Assembly (NCBI GenBank): GCA_944381495.1
Contig: CALWLJ010000023.1
Span: forward strand, 1-52,433
Length of the DNA: 52,433 bases
Reading direction: 5' to 3'
From: an uncultured Mediterraneibacter sp.
GTDB taxonomy: Bacteria > Bacillota > Clostridia > Lachnospirales > Lachnospiraceae
Part shown: positions 16,851 through 25,751 of the stretch, one piece after another
How positions within the stretch are numbered: the first letter of the stretch is position 1
How the letters are laid out: each line of letters starts with the position of its first letter
The notes under the pieces: model-generated
The model's input: only the letters and a program-made list of their open reading frames with translations
The model's database searches: none
What the model was told of the DNA's origin: nothing
Position numbers and translations under genes: made by a program

Positions 16851-17408
16851 TCAGCTTTTCAGCCGGTTCTTCAGATTCCAGTAATGAACCCCGAACTTGG
16901 CACAGATATAAGTGTAAAGCGCAAGCAGGACCGAATACAGGATAAGAAGGATCCACCTGTCTCCCCGCTGTTCATCCATAAGTCCTATAAACTGCGGAAT
17001 GATAAGGCAGAACATGATAATAAGGATAGGGAACATCCTCGCCTGAAAAACACGCCTGAGCATCTCAAGCCTCGACTCGTCATCGCAGAATATCTTCTCG
17101 TCACCCTTCATCTCTGCCCTTGGCTTGCGGAAATAAGTATAGCCTACATACTCCATCAGATATTCCCATCCGCAGTCCTGAAACATCTGGATATACTCTT
17201 CTTTATGATTCAGGCCTTCTTCATTGTAGTCCAGCTGATACACCACATCTTCGGGCGTACACTTCTCAAAGAAATAGATCCCCGGCAGAGTCACATTTAC
17301 AAACTTCCATCCCCGCCTGTGCATCCTGCTCAGATACTCTCCTTCTTCTTCATAATCCGTGATCAGGAACACTTTGAATTCTTTCTTCATTTCACCAAAC
17401 CCGCTCAT
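16851..17408 (-). CDS. DUF2812-type membrane protein
   Basis: 185 residues. The N-terminal soluble part (about 1-110) has the DUF2812 pattern (LSRMHRRGWKF, YQLDYN, DCGWEYL, YTYFRK). Two C-terminal transmembrane helices follow (about 127-143 and 152-170). These proteins are commonly encoded next to PadR repressors and may modulate them or envelope functions, but no activity is established. Its ATG overlaps the PadR stop region by 4 bases and uses AAGGAGG inside the PadR 3' end. Confidence 0.8.
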   Translation of the reverse strand: MSGFGEMKKEFKVFLITDYEEEGEYLSRMHRRGWKFVNVTLPGIYFFEKCTPEDVVYQLDYNEEGLNHKEEYIQMFQDCGWEYLMEYVGYTYFRKPRAEMKGDEKIFCDDESRLEMLRRVFQARMFPILIIMFCLIIPQFIGLMDEQRGDRWILLILYSVLLALYTYICAKFGVHYWNLKNRLKS

Positions 17409-17722
17409 CCCAGCACCTCCTTTACATTCCTGTAGAGTCTCTCGATCCGTTTCGTCTCCAGGTCCAGCACTTCCTGTCCCAGCTCTGTAATATGATAGAT
17501 CTTTCTCTTTTCTTCTTCCCTTACAAAACAGATCAGACCGTCCTTCTCCATCTTGGAGAGACTTCCGTACATGGTCCCCGGGCTGAGGATGATATCCCCG
17601 TCCGTCAGCTGCTCCACCTTCTGAACGATCCCGTATCCGTGCATCTCTTCCCGGAGACAGAGCAGGATATAGAAACCAGTCTCAGTCATCGGTACATAAA
17701 CTTTTCTGATATGTGCATCCAT
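17405..17722 (-). CDS. PadR-family transcriptional repressor
   Basis: 105 residues from ATG at 17722, chosen because GAGGAGG lies just upstream and the longer frame would run into the operator. A winged helix occupies about residues 10-75 (FYILLCLREEMHGYGIVQKV, LSPGTMYGSLSKMEKDGLI), with a C-terminal dimerisation helix. It heads the leftward operon PadR, DUF2812, methyltransferase, kinase chimera, and probably represses its own promoter through the large palindrome at 17747-17796. Confidence 0.92.
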   Translation of the reverse strand: MDAHIRKVYVPMTETGFYILLCLREEMHGYGIVQKVEQLTDGDIILSPGTMYGSLSKMEKDGLICFVREEEKRKIYHITELGQEVLDLETKRIERLYRNVKEVLG

Positions 17723-17746
17723 GGCATCCTCCTCTATCGAAGCGCA

Positions 17747-17796
17747 ATACATCGCAGTGCTATATATCTTAATTTATATATAGCACTGCGATGTAT
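17747..17796. promoter_or_regulatory. PadR operator: perfect 21-bp inverted repeat
   Basis: Arms 17747-17767 and 17776-17796 are perfect reverse complements with an 8-base AT-rich spacer; each arm contains CATCGCAGTGC. It covers the padR -10 (TATATA, 17777-17782) and most of the spacer to the -35 (TTGACA, 17800-17805). Binding would therefore block the promoter. Autorepression by PadR is inferred from position. Confidence 0.75.
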
Positions 17797-17805
17797 ATCT
17801 GTCAA
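17777..17805 (-). promoter_or_regulatory. padR operon promoter
   Basis: Minus-strand TTGACA (17800-17805), 17-base spacer, TATATA (17777-17782), embedded in the palindrome. Confidence 0.7.
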
Positions 17806-17879
17806 GATGTTTTTCTTTTTCAAGTAACCATTCAACCAAAATGCGGGCCATAATCTCCGGCTTTATCGAGGCTTTATTC

Positions 17880-17940
17880 CCGCGAGCAACGAGCCAAGCG
17901 GAGCGTAGACCTAGTACTCCGATGCTTGCATCGTTGCTAG
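17880..17940. repeat. Structured intergenic element
   Basis: Outer arms AGCAACGA (17883-17890) and TCGTTGCT (17931-17938) enclose a second, competing hairpin CGATGC-TT-GCATCG. The segment carries CCAAGCGGAGCG, and a near match (CCAAACGGAGCG) occurs in the gap near 39268. There is no U-tract and no ORF. It may be a dispersed repeat or a readthrough-control element behind the ABC exporter genes. Confidence 0.4.
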
Positions 17941-17971
17941 TTTAATGCCCATATGCTTGCGCCGTCTTTTC

Positions 17972-19762
17972 CTAGGCACCCTCCAGGAACCGGTACTGAG
18001 ACATGTAAAGCTCATAATAAAGTCCCTTTTTCTCCAGGAGTTCCTCATGGTTCCCCATCTCCTGAATCCTGCCGCCCGATACATACAGAATCCTGTCACA
18101 GTTCTGTATGGTGGAGAGACGGTGGGCAATGATGAAGGATGTTCTTCCTTTCAGCAGCTCATTCAGTCCTCTCTGCAGAGCGATTTCCGTTTCTGTGTCG
18201 ATACTGGATGTGGCCTCGTCCAGGATCAGGATCTTCGGATCCGCAAGCAGCGCTCTGGCAAATGAGATCAGCTGCCTCTGCCCTGCCGAAAGCCTGCTGC
18301 CCCTCTCATTGACCTGAGTCTGATAGCCGTTTTCCATCTTCATGATAAAATCATGCGCGCAGACTGTTTTTGCCGCGCGTACCACATCTTCGTCTGTGGC
18401 TGTTTTATTTCCGTAACGGATGTTATCCATAATGGTACCCGAGAAGATAAAGCTATCCTGCATCATCACGCTCATCTGGCTTCTCAGAGAGTGGAGCGTC
18501 ACCTTCGATATATCAATGTCATCCACATATATGGTCCCGCTGTCTACATTGTAAAAACGGCTCAGCAGATTTACGATAGTGGATTTCCCCGCTCCGGTAG
18601 GCCCCACTATGGCAAAGGACTGTCCCGGTTCTGTGGTGAAGCTGACCTGGTTCAGGATCTTCTCCCCGTCTTCATAGCTGAAATCCACATGGTCAAAGGT
18701 TACCTTTCCTTTGATCACAGGCATTTCCACTGCATCAGGAGCATCTTTTACAGCCACCGGTTCATCGATCGTCTCAAAGATCCTCTCCAGATAGGATATA
18801 GCTGTCAAAAGAGAATTGTAGAAATTGGCCAGCGTAGTGATCGGCGCCCAGAACCTGCTGATATAACTGGTAAACGCCACCATAACTCCGATGGACGCCG
18901 TTCCGGTGCCGCTTCGTATCCAGCTGACGATCACAACATAGAGGAAGATCGTCGTGACCATGGAGATCATATCCACCGTCGGCCCCATCATAAAATTATA
19001 CCTTACCGCCTTCATCCAGGACTGACGGTAGCTGTCGCTGAGACTGTTGAATATCTCCCGGTTCTTCTCCTCTCTGACAAAGGACTGTGTCACACGCACG
19101 CCATTGATACTCTCGGAAATATAAGCGTTCAGGTTGGACTGCTTATTACTCTGGATCTGCCATGCCAGATGCTGTTTCTTCTTAATCAGAATTGTAAATG
19201 CCGCCAGTACAGGAAGCCCGCACATACACATCAGTGTCAGTCTCCAGTCAATTGCCAGCATAAAGACAATGATAAAGATCAGGCTACACAGATCTGTGAT
19301 GGTGTTGATCAATCCGTTAGAAAGAAGATCACTGATATTATTCACATAGTTGACCACTCTCACCTGGATCTTTCCGTGAGGCCGGCTGTCATAATAAGAA
19401 AAGGGCAGCTCCTGCAGATGTTCGAACAAATCTGTCCTCAGCTGATGGATCACTCCCTGCCCCACCTGGCTGGTCAGCCGGATCTTAATCCTCAGCGTGA
19501 TCACCGAGTACAGGATGATCAGCATACTCAGCCCGGAATACATAAAAATGCTCCTCATATCCTTTTCCGGTATGCTCCTGTCGATCACGTTCATAAAAAA
19601 CTGCGGGATCAACATCGTCAGCGCGCTTGCGGAAAGCATCAGCACCGCCGTCAGGATCAGCTTTCCTTTATAAGGTATCAGATATCTCCCGACCCGGGCC
19701 AGCTGCCGGGCATCAAAGCGCTCCTCCATGATCTCGTCTACATCGTATTTATTTCTTGCCAT
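17972..19762 (-). CDS. ABC exporter half-transporter, catalytically consensus subunit
   Basis: 596 residues. Six transmembrane helices occupy about residues 35-310 and the ATPase domain about 350-590. Walker A GPTGAGKSTIVN, Walker B LILDEATSSID with the catalytic glutamate, and H-loop FIIAHRLST are all present. The signature is LSAGQ rather than LSGGQ. It overlaps its partner by 14 bp. Paired with the next gene this gives a heterodimeric exporter with one normal and one degenerate ATP site. Likely cargo is a drug, peptide or lipid; it cannot be told from sequence. Confidence 0.92.
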   Translation of the reverse strand: MARNKYDVDEIMEERFDARQLARVGRYLIPYKGKLILTAVLMLSASALTMLIPQFFMNVIDRSIPEKDMRSIFMYSGLSMLIILYSVITLRIKIRLTSQVGQGVIHQLRTDLFEHLQELPFSYYDSRPHGKIQVRVVNYVNNISDLLSNGLINTITDLCSLIFIIVFMLAIDWRLTLMCMCGLPVLAAFTILIKKKQHLAWQIQSNKQSNLNAYISESINGVRVTQSFVREEKNREIFNSLSDSYRQSWMKAVRYNFMMGPTVDMISMVTTIFLYVVIVSWIRSGTGTASIGVMVAFTSYISRFWAPITTLANFYNSLLTAISYLERIFETIDEPVAVKDAPDAVEMPVIKGKVTFDHVDFSYEDGEKILNQVSFTTEPGQSFAIVGPTGAGKSTIVNLLSRFYNVDSGTIYVDDIDISKVTLHSLRSQMSVMMQDSFIFSGTIMDNIRYGNKTATDEDVVRAAKTVCAHDFIMKMENGYQTQVNERGSRLSAGQRQLISFARALLADPKILILDEATSSIDTETEIALQRGLNELLKGRTSFIIAHRLSTIQNCDRILYVSGGRIQEMGNHEELLEKKGLYYELYMSQYRFLEGA

Positions 19763-21605
19763 GTTCTGTCACCCCTTTTCCGTACTGATGAGCAAATACC
19801 TGTGCGTAGTACCCGCCGCTGTTTACCAGCTCCCGGTGCGTTCCTCTCTCTGTGATCCGGCCATGCTGCATCACATAAATCTGATCCGCATCCTTCACCG
19901 AGGAGATCCGGTACGCGATAATAAAGACTGTGTGGTCTTTTCCGATATTCTTCAGCTGTTTCTGTATGTAAGACTCTGTCTCCATATCTACCGCTGAGGT
20001 AGTGTCATCCAGGATCAGGATCTCCGGATCCTTTACCAGCGCCCTGGCAAGTGATATCCTCTGCTTCTGTCCTCCGGAGAGGCCCACGCCCCGCTCGCCT
20101 ACGATAGTGTCATATCCATCCGGCGTCTCCTTGATAAAGTGGTTGGCGTCTGCTGCCACAGCTGCCTTTTTCACAGTCTCAAAATCACAGTCCGGGCGGC
20201 CATATGCCAGATTTCCCTCAATGGTATCCGAAAAGAGAAACACATCCTGCATAGCCATACCGATCCGGTCCCGCAGCTTCTTCAGATCTGCCTTTCTCAC
20301 GTCCACGCCGTCCACCAGAACTTCTCCTTCCGTTGCATCATAAAATCTGCACAGCAGGTTCATCAGGATGGATTTACCCGAGCCGGTAGGCCCGATGATC
20401 CCAATCGTCTGCCCCCTGCGCGCGTGGAAACTCACATCCCGGATGAGCAGCTCGCCGTCCGGAGCCCGGTAGGACACGTGCCGGAATTCCACATCCCCTT
20501 TTAATTTGTTATTGCTGTTTCTATTTCCCAGGTCGACATTTTCTCCGGCCCCAGACTTTTCCGTTTTGTTTTCTGCCGCTTTATTGCCCGCCTCTCTGAT
20601 TTCTGGGTTTTCATTTCCAGCTGCTTCATTTTCTGCAACCTCGTTCTTGATGGAAGGCTCCACGGAAAATGTATCGTAGATTTTTTCCACGGAGGTCACA
20701 AAGCGCTGGATATCATTGATATACCATCCGGCCATGCGCAGAGGGCTGTTCAGCATCCAGAGATATCCGTTGACAGTCACCATATTTCCTACGGTTATCT
20801 CCCCTGCCACTGCCAGATATCCGCCGTAAAGCATCAGCACGACCATAAGAACATTGGAAAACAGCTCGAACACCGGTACATATTTTTCCCACACCCGGGC
20901 ACACGCAAGCTCCGCATCCCTGTAGGCGTCGTTTTCCTTCTCAAACTTTTCCATCTCATAGTCTTCCTTGGCAAATGCCTTCACCACCCGGTTGGCGCTG
21001 ATATTTTCCTGCACAAAAGCATTCAAAGAAGAGAACTGCCGCCGGATCCCCCGGAAGGCCGGCTTCACCGCTCTCATCTGAAGGACTGTAGTCAGCGCAG
21101 TAAACGGGAGAATACACAACATCCCCAGGGCAAGTTTAATATTTACCGTAAAGATCATAAGCAGCGCAAAAGAAAAATACAGGATATTTTCAAACACCGC
21201 ATAGATAGTAGCCGCCGTAAAATTACGGATTGCTTCCATATCTCCCGTCTGCCTGGACATCAGATCACCGGTACGGTTCCGGTCAAAAAAGTGAAAATCC
21301 TCAGACAGCAGCTTCTCATATATCTCATCTCTCATTTTATAAATGATTCCCTGAGAGCAGATCTCGAAATTATAGGGCACACAGAACTTCAATATACTTC
21401 TGGCAGCTGTAGCCCCGATCAGGATCATAATAAGAACAGGTAGTTCCTCATATTTTCCTCCCTGGATCACACCGTCTACGATCTCACCGGATATATTGGG
21501 ACTGACGATGGCCAGCGCCGCCATCGCTGTTACGAGGACCAGCCCGAAGATAATGCGCGGGCGGTATTGTTTCAGATACGTCAAAAACCATTTCATCGGA
21601 GTCAT
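19749..21605 (-). CDS. ABC exporter half-transporter, degenerate-site subunit
   Basis: 618 residues. The membrane domain spans about 15-310 and the ATPase about 375-610. Walker A GPTGSGKSILMN and signature LSGGQ are normal. The Walker B glutamate is Asp (LILDDTTSAVD) and the H-loop histidine is Tyr (FIIAYRISS). This is the subunit that forms the degenerate site together with the LSAGQ of its partner. An unusual linker of about 50 residues rich in Asn, Glu, Ala and Gly (NEAAGNE, GNKAAENK) joins the two domains. The gene is divergent from the AraC regulator. Confidence 0.92.
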   Translation of the reverse strand: MTPMKWFLTYLKQYRPRIIFGLVLVTAMAALAIVSPNISGEIVDGVIQGGKYEELPVLIMILIGATAARSILKFCVPYNFEICSQGIIYKMRDEIYEKLLSEDFHFFDRNRTGDLMSRQTGDMEAIRNFTAATIYAVFENILYFSFALLMIFTVNIKLALGMLCILPFTALTTVLQMRAVKPAFRGIRRQFSSLNAFVQENISANRVVKAFAKEDYEMEKFEKENDAYRDAELACARVWEKYVPVFELFSNVLMVVLMLYGGYLAVAGEITVGNMVTVNGYLWMLNSPLRMAGWYINDIQRFVTSVEKIYDTFSVEPSIKNEVAENEAAGNENPEIREAGNKAAENKTEKSGAGENVDLGNRNSNNKLKGDVEFRHVSYRAPDGELLIRDVSFHARRGQTIGIIGPTGSGKSILMNLLCRFYDATEGEVLVDGVDVRKADLKKLRDRIGMAMQDVFLFSDTIEGNLAYGRPDCDFETVKKAAVAADANHFIKETPDGYDTIVGERGVGLSGGQKQRISLARALVKDPEILILDDTTSAVDMETESYIQKQLKNIGKDHTVFIIAYRISSVKDADQIYVMQHGRITERGTHRELVNSGGYYAQVFAHQYGKGVTEHGKK

Positions 21606-21722
21606 TGTTCATACCCTCCCTTTCTTCTTTTCAGTAAATTTCTGTAAACAACATGATAAGGAATCCATCCCAAAATAAAATGTATTTTCTTGATATATTT
21701 TTGTATTATTCTGCATTATGTA

Positions 21723-21751
21723 TTTACAAATCAGGGGTTTCAAACTAGAAT
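21723..21751 (+). promoter_or_regulatory. araC-type gene promoter
   Basis: TTTACA (21723-21728), 17-base spacer, TAGAAT (21746-21751), about 30 bases before the AraC start codon. Confidence 0.6.
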
Positions 21752-21781
21752 ATTAAGAACGAAAAAAGTGAGGTGTTTTCC

Positions 21782-22639
21782 ATGTGCCAGCAGCAGTATG
21801 ACATCACCTATGAAGATCTGAACCCGGTTTTTCTGTACACCACTCATGGGATCCGCCGTTCGTCAGAGCAGCCCCACAGCCATGATTTTCCGGAGATTGC
21901 CGTGATCCTTGACGGCACAGGCGAGTTCTGCGTAGACGGCAGCACTTTTCCTGTCAAAAAGGGGGATCTTCTGCTCTTTAACCCGGGCGTGATCCATCAG
22001 AGCAGACATATATCCGATACGCATCAGGCGGCCGAATTCTACACCGCTTTTACCAACCTGCGCTTCCGGAATATGGACGAAAACCAAATCTGCTTCCCTG
22101 GCAAAACTTTCCTCCTGCACCCAAAAGAGAAAGTATTTCTCCAGATTTCCCGCCTGGCGGAAGCGATGATGTCAGAAGCCTGTCACACAGAGCCGGGACG
22201 TTACTTTATGCTGAAGTCTTATCTGACTCAGCTGATCCTGCTGCTCTACCGGGAGCAGGCCGGCTCCTCCAGCGCCGCCGGGACCGGGTATTACTTCGAA
22301 TCTAACAATAAGAAATATATCGTAGAACAGGTAGTAGACTACTTTGAGCGCCATTTCTCCGAGAAGATTTCTCTGGACCAGATTGCGCGCAACATGTACC
22401 TGAGCCCATTCTATATCTCCCGCCTGTTCAAAAACGAAGTAGGGGATACCCCCATTAATTACCTGATCACCTTGCGTATGAAAGAAGCCAAACAGCTGCT
22501 TCTTGCCCGACCGGACGCCAGCGTCCAGGATATCGCTAAAAGCGTGGGCTATGAGGACGCTTACCATTTCAGCAAGGTTTTCAAGAAGCACTTTGGCGTC
22601 TCTCCATCCAACTTCAGAAAAAGCCGGGAAAAAATATAA
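21782..22639 (+). CDS. AraC-family transcriptional regulator with N-terminal cupin
   Basis: 285 residues from ATG at 21782; the upstream GTG at 21773 overlaps the ribosome site AGGTG and is unlikely. A cupin sensor occupies about residues 15-130 (HSHDFPEIAVI, VKKGDLLLFNPGVIH). Two helix-turn-helix motifs lie at about 190-280 (SLDQIARNMYLSPFYISRLFKNEVG and SVQDIAKSVGYEDAYHFSKVFKKHFG). It is divergent from the ABC exporter pair, so it probably controls that transporter in response to a small ligand. It is one of the few plus-strand genes. Confidence 0.9.
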   Translation: MCQQQYDITYEDLNPVFLYTTHGIRRSSEQPHSHDFPEIAVILDGTGEFCVDGSTFPVKKGDLLLFNPGVIHQSRHISDTHQAAEFYTAFTNLRFRNMDENQICFPGKTFLLHPKEKVFLQISRLAEAMMSEACHTEPGRYFMLKSYLTQLILLLYREQAGSSSAAGTGYYFESNNKKYIVEQVVDYFERHFSEKISLDQIARNMYLSPFYISRLFKNEVGDTPINYLITLRMKEAKQLLLARPDASVQDIAKSVGYEDAYHFSKVFKKHFGVSPSNFRKSREKI

Positions 22640-22674
22640 CGCACAGACATCTGATTTTCTCTGTCTGTGCGTTA
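22637..22674. terminator. Bidirectional hairpin between convergent genes
   Basis: A perfect 13-bp stem (22637-22649 with 22662-22674) starts at the araC stop codon. It lies between araC (+) and the amidase gene (-). The U-tract is weak on both sides. Confidence 0.6.
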
Positions 22675-22694
22675 CATTTATTCATGCATTATAT

Positions 22695-23570
22695 TTACAT
22701 CTGAAGCGGCTGCGCGATATGTCCATACGCTTCAGGAAGCCGGTCCGCATATACCGGGTATCTTCCATACATTTCGATTTCCTTCTGCACTTCAGCTTCT
22801 GCAAAAACGATTCCTTCTTCCCATCCTGTACACGCTGCCTCTTCTCCAATAGGAGTAGGACGCGTAATGCGGCTGTGTCCACAATAATATACATCTCCCA
22901 CTTTTCCAATCTGATTTGACGAGAGGAAGAAGACTGTATTTTCAGCAGAACGGACTTTATCGTACATGTTATAAAGTCCAAGATACATATCGTTATCATC
23001 CTTTGCATCTGTATTGCTTCCTACAGGCCAAGCGGAGGGCATGGCTATTATCTCGGCACCCTGTGCATACAATTCTCGCGCCGATTCCGGAAAAGCCTTA
23101 TCATAACAGATCATCAGTCCGATTTTTCCTATCTCCGTATCAAATACAGAAAACTTGTGTCCCCGCCTGTAAATCGGTTTTTCAGGCGCTGTCTGGTGAA
23201 CTTTACGATATTTTCCAACATACCCTTCCGGTCCGACAAGTACAGCCGTGTTGTAAAGGATTTCTAATTTCTCAGATTCACGCTCTGTCATGCTCCAGAC
23301 AATGTACATATTCTTCTCTTTTGCCTTGCCTATCAGAAGTTGTGTACTTGCTCCTTCTGGTATCAGCTCGGCATTTTCCAGCTGATATATCCGGTCCTCT
23401 TCCGTAACTTCCGGGAAACTCCGGGGCGGAGCCTGGAGCGACTGTTCCGGGAAAACAATAAGCCGGGCGTTTTTCTCCGCCGCGATATCAATATACTTAA
23501 AATATTGCTGAAGATTGGCCTCCTTGGAATAAACAGGTGTGAAGCTTGTTGTTGCAAGTGTAATTTTCAT
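22695..23570 (-). CDS. Carbon-nitrogen hydrolase (nitrilase superfamily)
   Basis: 291 residues. The Glu-Lys-Cys triad is visible: Glu in LIVFPEQSL (about 41), Lys in GKYRKVHQ (about 118), Cys in GLMICYDKAFPE (about 153). The family hydrolyses amides, carbamoyl groups or nitriles in the cytoplasm; the specificity is unknown. There is no signal peptide. AAGGGG lies 8 bases before the start. It lies downstream of the adenylate-forming ligase on the same strand but is separated by about 300 bp and a terminator. Confidence 0.88.
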   Translation of the reverse strand: MKITLATTSFTPVYSKEANLQQYFKYIDIAAEKNARLIVFPEQSLQAPPRSFPEVTEEDRIYQLENAELIPEGASTQLLIGKAKEKNMYIVWSMTERESEKLEILYNTAVLVGPEGYVGKYRKVHQTAPEKPIYRRGHKFSVFDTEIGKIGLMICYDKAFPESARELYAQGAEIIAMPSAWPVGSNTDAKDDNDMYLGLYNMYDKVRSAENTVFFLSSNQIGKVGDVYYCGHSRITRPTPIGEEAACTGWEEGIVFAEAEVQKEIEMYGRYPVYADRLPEAYGHIAQPLQM

Positions 23571-23877
23571 GACATGATCCCCTTCTCATAATTTTTGCAG
23601 GGAATCTATTTCCCGACAGAACCGCATGACATAACAGAGTGCCACATTTTCCCCGCATTTTGTTATTTCTTAATGCCCATCTTAGCATCCGTAATTGCCA
23701 AAGGCAAAAGAATAAATACATAAGAACCTGATAAAAGTGGATTCCATCTGATAAAAAGATCCTGAAATATGATTCAAATATTTCATAGCATCGCGGGTTC
23801 AAAAAGAGCAAGACATTTTTCACGCCTTGCTCTTAAAATCTCATCATATATTAGTTTTATTATCAGAAAGCTGTTTC
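23571..23877. other. Gap between the amidase and ligase genes
   Basis: 307 bp, AT-rich. It holds the ligase terminator at 23800-23834 and presumably the amidase promoter. I see no convincing gene. Confidence 0.5.
23800..23834 (-). terminator. Terminator of the ligase gene
   Basis: A perfect 9-bp stem AAGAGCAAG/CTTGCTCTT (23805-23813 and 23826-23834), followed on the minus strand by a T5 run. Confidence 0.8.
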
Positions 23878-25614
23878 TTACGAAGCGGACTCTTCCTTCA
23901 ACTCTCTGATCAGGCCGATCCTGTTCGTCTTGAAGTGGAAGAACGGTCTCTTGTCAAGCTGAATGATATCTGCCGGACGCATATACTCATCCAGACACGC
24001 ATCAACTTTATCCCTGATACTGTCGATTGAATATCCTTCCTCTAACACAACATAGAGATATGGAACGTAATATCCCGGATGATCTTCATCATCGATCAGC
24101 ACAAAGAACTCATCGTCGATTCCTTCGATCCGTGCATTTGCTACTCTGTTTTCCATCGGGAGAACAGCCAGATCTCCGCCGCCGTAACGAGGTGCATATC
24201 CTCTGTTCAGAACATACATTACACCATCCTCGTCCATATATCCGAGATCTCCTGTATGAAGCCAGATATTTCCGTCCTCATGTTTCTGAAGAGCTTTTGC
24301 AGTAGCTTCCGGATTATCATATCCAAGCATATTTCCCGGTCCTGTCTTGCAGATCTCGCCCAGCTGATTATAAGTAAGCTCTTCCTGAGTACCCGGCTTA
24401 AATACACTTACCACACTGAGCGGCATGGGGATTCCAACGTTTCCATCTCTGATCGGCTTCGGAGCCATCGGAAGGGAAAATGTTGATCCCGCCTCGCTGC
24501 TGCCGTAACCTGTCGTAACACGGATGTTACAGTTGTGAGCATGAAGGAACTTTTCCATATTTTCCAGCTGAATATTATTGCATGCCTCACATCCCGGGCC
24601 TGCCGCAAGCAGGTGTGACATATCATAATCATCCGGGATGCGTCCGTTGCGCATTACATTCTCAATAAACATCGGAATGATCGGCCAGTTATTTGCTTTA
24701 TATCTCATTAATTCCAGATCAACGTCCTCCGGATAGCAGAAGGGATCCATGATCAGCAGCTTGTTCGAAGACAGCGGAAGAAGAACCATGGACACCACAA
24801 CAGCAACCAGTGCAGGAGGCAGACATGTAACCATCCAGTTCGGACGGAATTCCTCTGCTCCGCCATAGAAATTCATCTGGCAGATAATTCCCAGCATCGT
24901 TTCTGCTGAATGGATAACCTGCTTGGAAGGACCGGTGGATCCGCTTGTATATGCGCGGAACAGTGGGCGTTTGATATCAGCCGGCGCCTCTACCGTTCCA
25001 GTATACGTTTCGCCCTGTGAAATAAATTCATCCCATGTCACCACAGCGGAACCGGCAGCACATTTTGAAGGATAGCAGTCATTCAGACATGCCTGCACGT
25101 GCGCCGGCATCTCATCCCTGCTTCCACTATGTACTGGGGAGAGAAGTACAATTTTTTCCACCTCACTGTTATCCAGGAACTCATGCATTTCCTTATTAGA
25201 CATAAAGTCATGAGCAATAATTACTTTTGCCTTTGCTTTTCTGGCTGCTTCCACGTTTTCTTCTACGGTATTATCGCGGCAGAGAACAGACGCTCCAATC
25301 TTCTCTGCGCCAAGCAGAAGATAAAGAAATTCAGGTACCAGACGAAGGTACACCGGAATCTGATCTCCCTCACCGAATCCAATTGCCTTCAACGCTCTTG
25401 CGGTCTTATCCGCCTGCTCAAAAACAGTTTTCCAGCTGATATTTTCGCCATAATAATGTATTGCATCTACATCCATTCCCGGACAGCAGTTTCTGAGATA
25501 CTCATTGATCGTACAGTTTGGCTCTTTGATCATCTGCATCAGCATGTCCGGATAGTACTGCATCCAGGGACGGTCAACGCTGGGTTTTCCACTCAACACT
25601 CTCTTATCACTCAT
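23878..25614 (-). CDS. Adenylate-forming acyl-CoA synthetase-like enzyme
   Basis: 578 residues from ATG at 25614 (GAGGTGA upstream); the frame extends 16 more residues without a good site. The ANL family AMP-binding motif is AYTSGSTGPSKQ near residue 230. GYGSSEAGS is near 380 and the TGDLGYMDEDG motif is near 465. The C-terminal catalytic lysine motif (usually T-x-x-G-K-I) appears as KTNRIG, with Arg565 where Lys is expected. It should adenylate a carboxylic acid and perhaps form a CoA thioester. The substrate is unknown; it does not resemble BaiB at the N-terminus as I remember it. Confidence 0.85.
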   Translation of the reverse strand: MSDKRVLSGKPSVDRPWMQYYPDMLMQMIKEPNCTINEYLRNCCPGMDVDAIHYYGENISWKTVFEQADKTARALKAIGFGEGDQIPVYLRLVPEFLYLLLGAEKIGASVLCRDNTVEENVEAARKAKAKVIIAHDFMSNKEMHEFLDNSEVEKIVLLSPVHSGSRDEMPAHVQACLNDCYPSKCAAGSAVVTWDEFISQGETYTGTVEAPADIKRPLFRAYTSGSTGPSKQVIHSAETMLGIICQMNFYGGAEEFRPNWMVTCLPPALVAVVVSMVLLPLSSNKLLIMDPFCYPEDVDLELMRYKANNWPIIPMFIENVMRNGRIPDDYDMSHLLAAGPGCEACNNIQLENMEKFLHAHNCNIRVTTGYGSSEAGSTFSLPMAPKPIRDGNVGIPMPLSVVSVFKPGTQEELTYNQLGEICKTGPGNMLGYDNPEATAKALQKHEDGNIWLHTGDLGYMDEDGVMYVLNRGYAPRYGGGDLAVLPMENRVANARIEGIDDEFFVLIDDEDHPGYYVPYLYVVLEEGYSIDSIRDKVDACLDEYMRPADIIQLDKRPFFHFKTNRIGLIRELKEESAS

Positions 25615-25652
25615 AATCGTCACCTCATAATTTTTCATTTTCACAGTGCAAT

Positions 25653-25681
25653 ATCCTAACATGACTTTCTTCGTATGGCAA
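25653..25681 (-). promoter_or_regulatory. Ligase gene promoter
   Basis: Minus-strand TTGCCA (25676-25681), 17-base spacer, TAGGAT (25653-25658). The non-consensus -35 suits activator control. Confidence 0.5.
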
Positions 25682-25690
25682 AAGAAAAAT

Positions 25691-25738
25691 TTGAGTAAAA
25701 ATGATTCATTTTGAGTAAATATGGGAAAATATGAATCA
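25691..25738. promoter_or_regulatory. Candidate regulator sites upstream of the ligase promoter
   Basis: TTGAGTAAA occurs at 25691-25699 and again at 25711-25719, exactly 20 bp apart (two helical turns). TGATTCAT (25702-25709) and ATGAATCA (25731-25738) form an 8-bp inverted repeat around the second copy. All lie immediately upstream of the -35, as expected for an activator. Confidence 0.45.
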
Positions 25739-25751
25739 CGCTAATTTTGGC

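Noticed and set aside
18353-19855. 500-codon plus-strand ORF
   Set aside because: Exactly antisense to the ABC exporter genes, His/Arg-rich with no recognisable domain and no ribosome site; it is a shadow frame.
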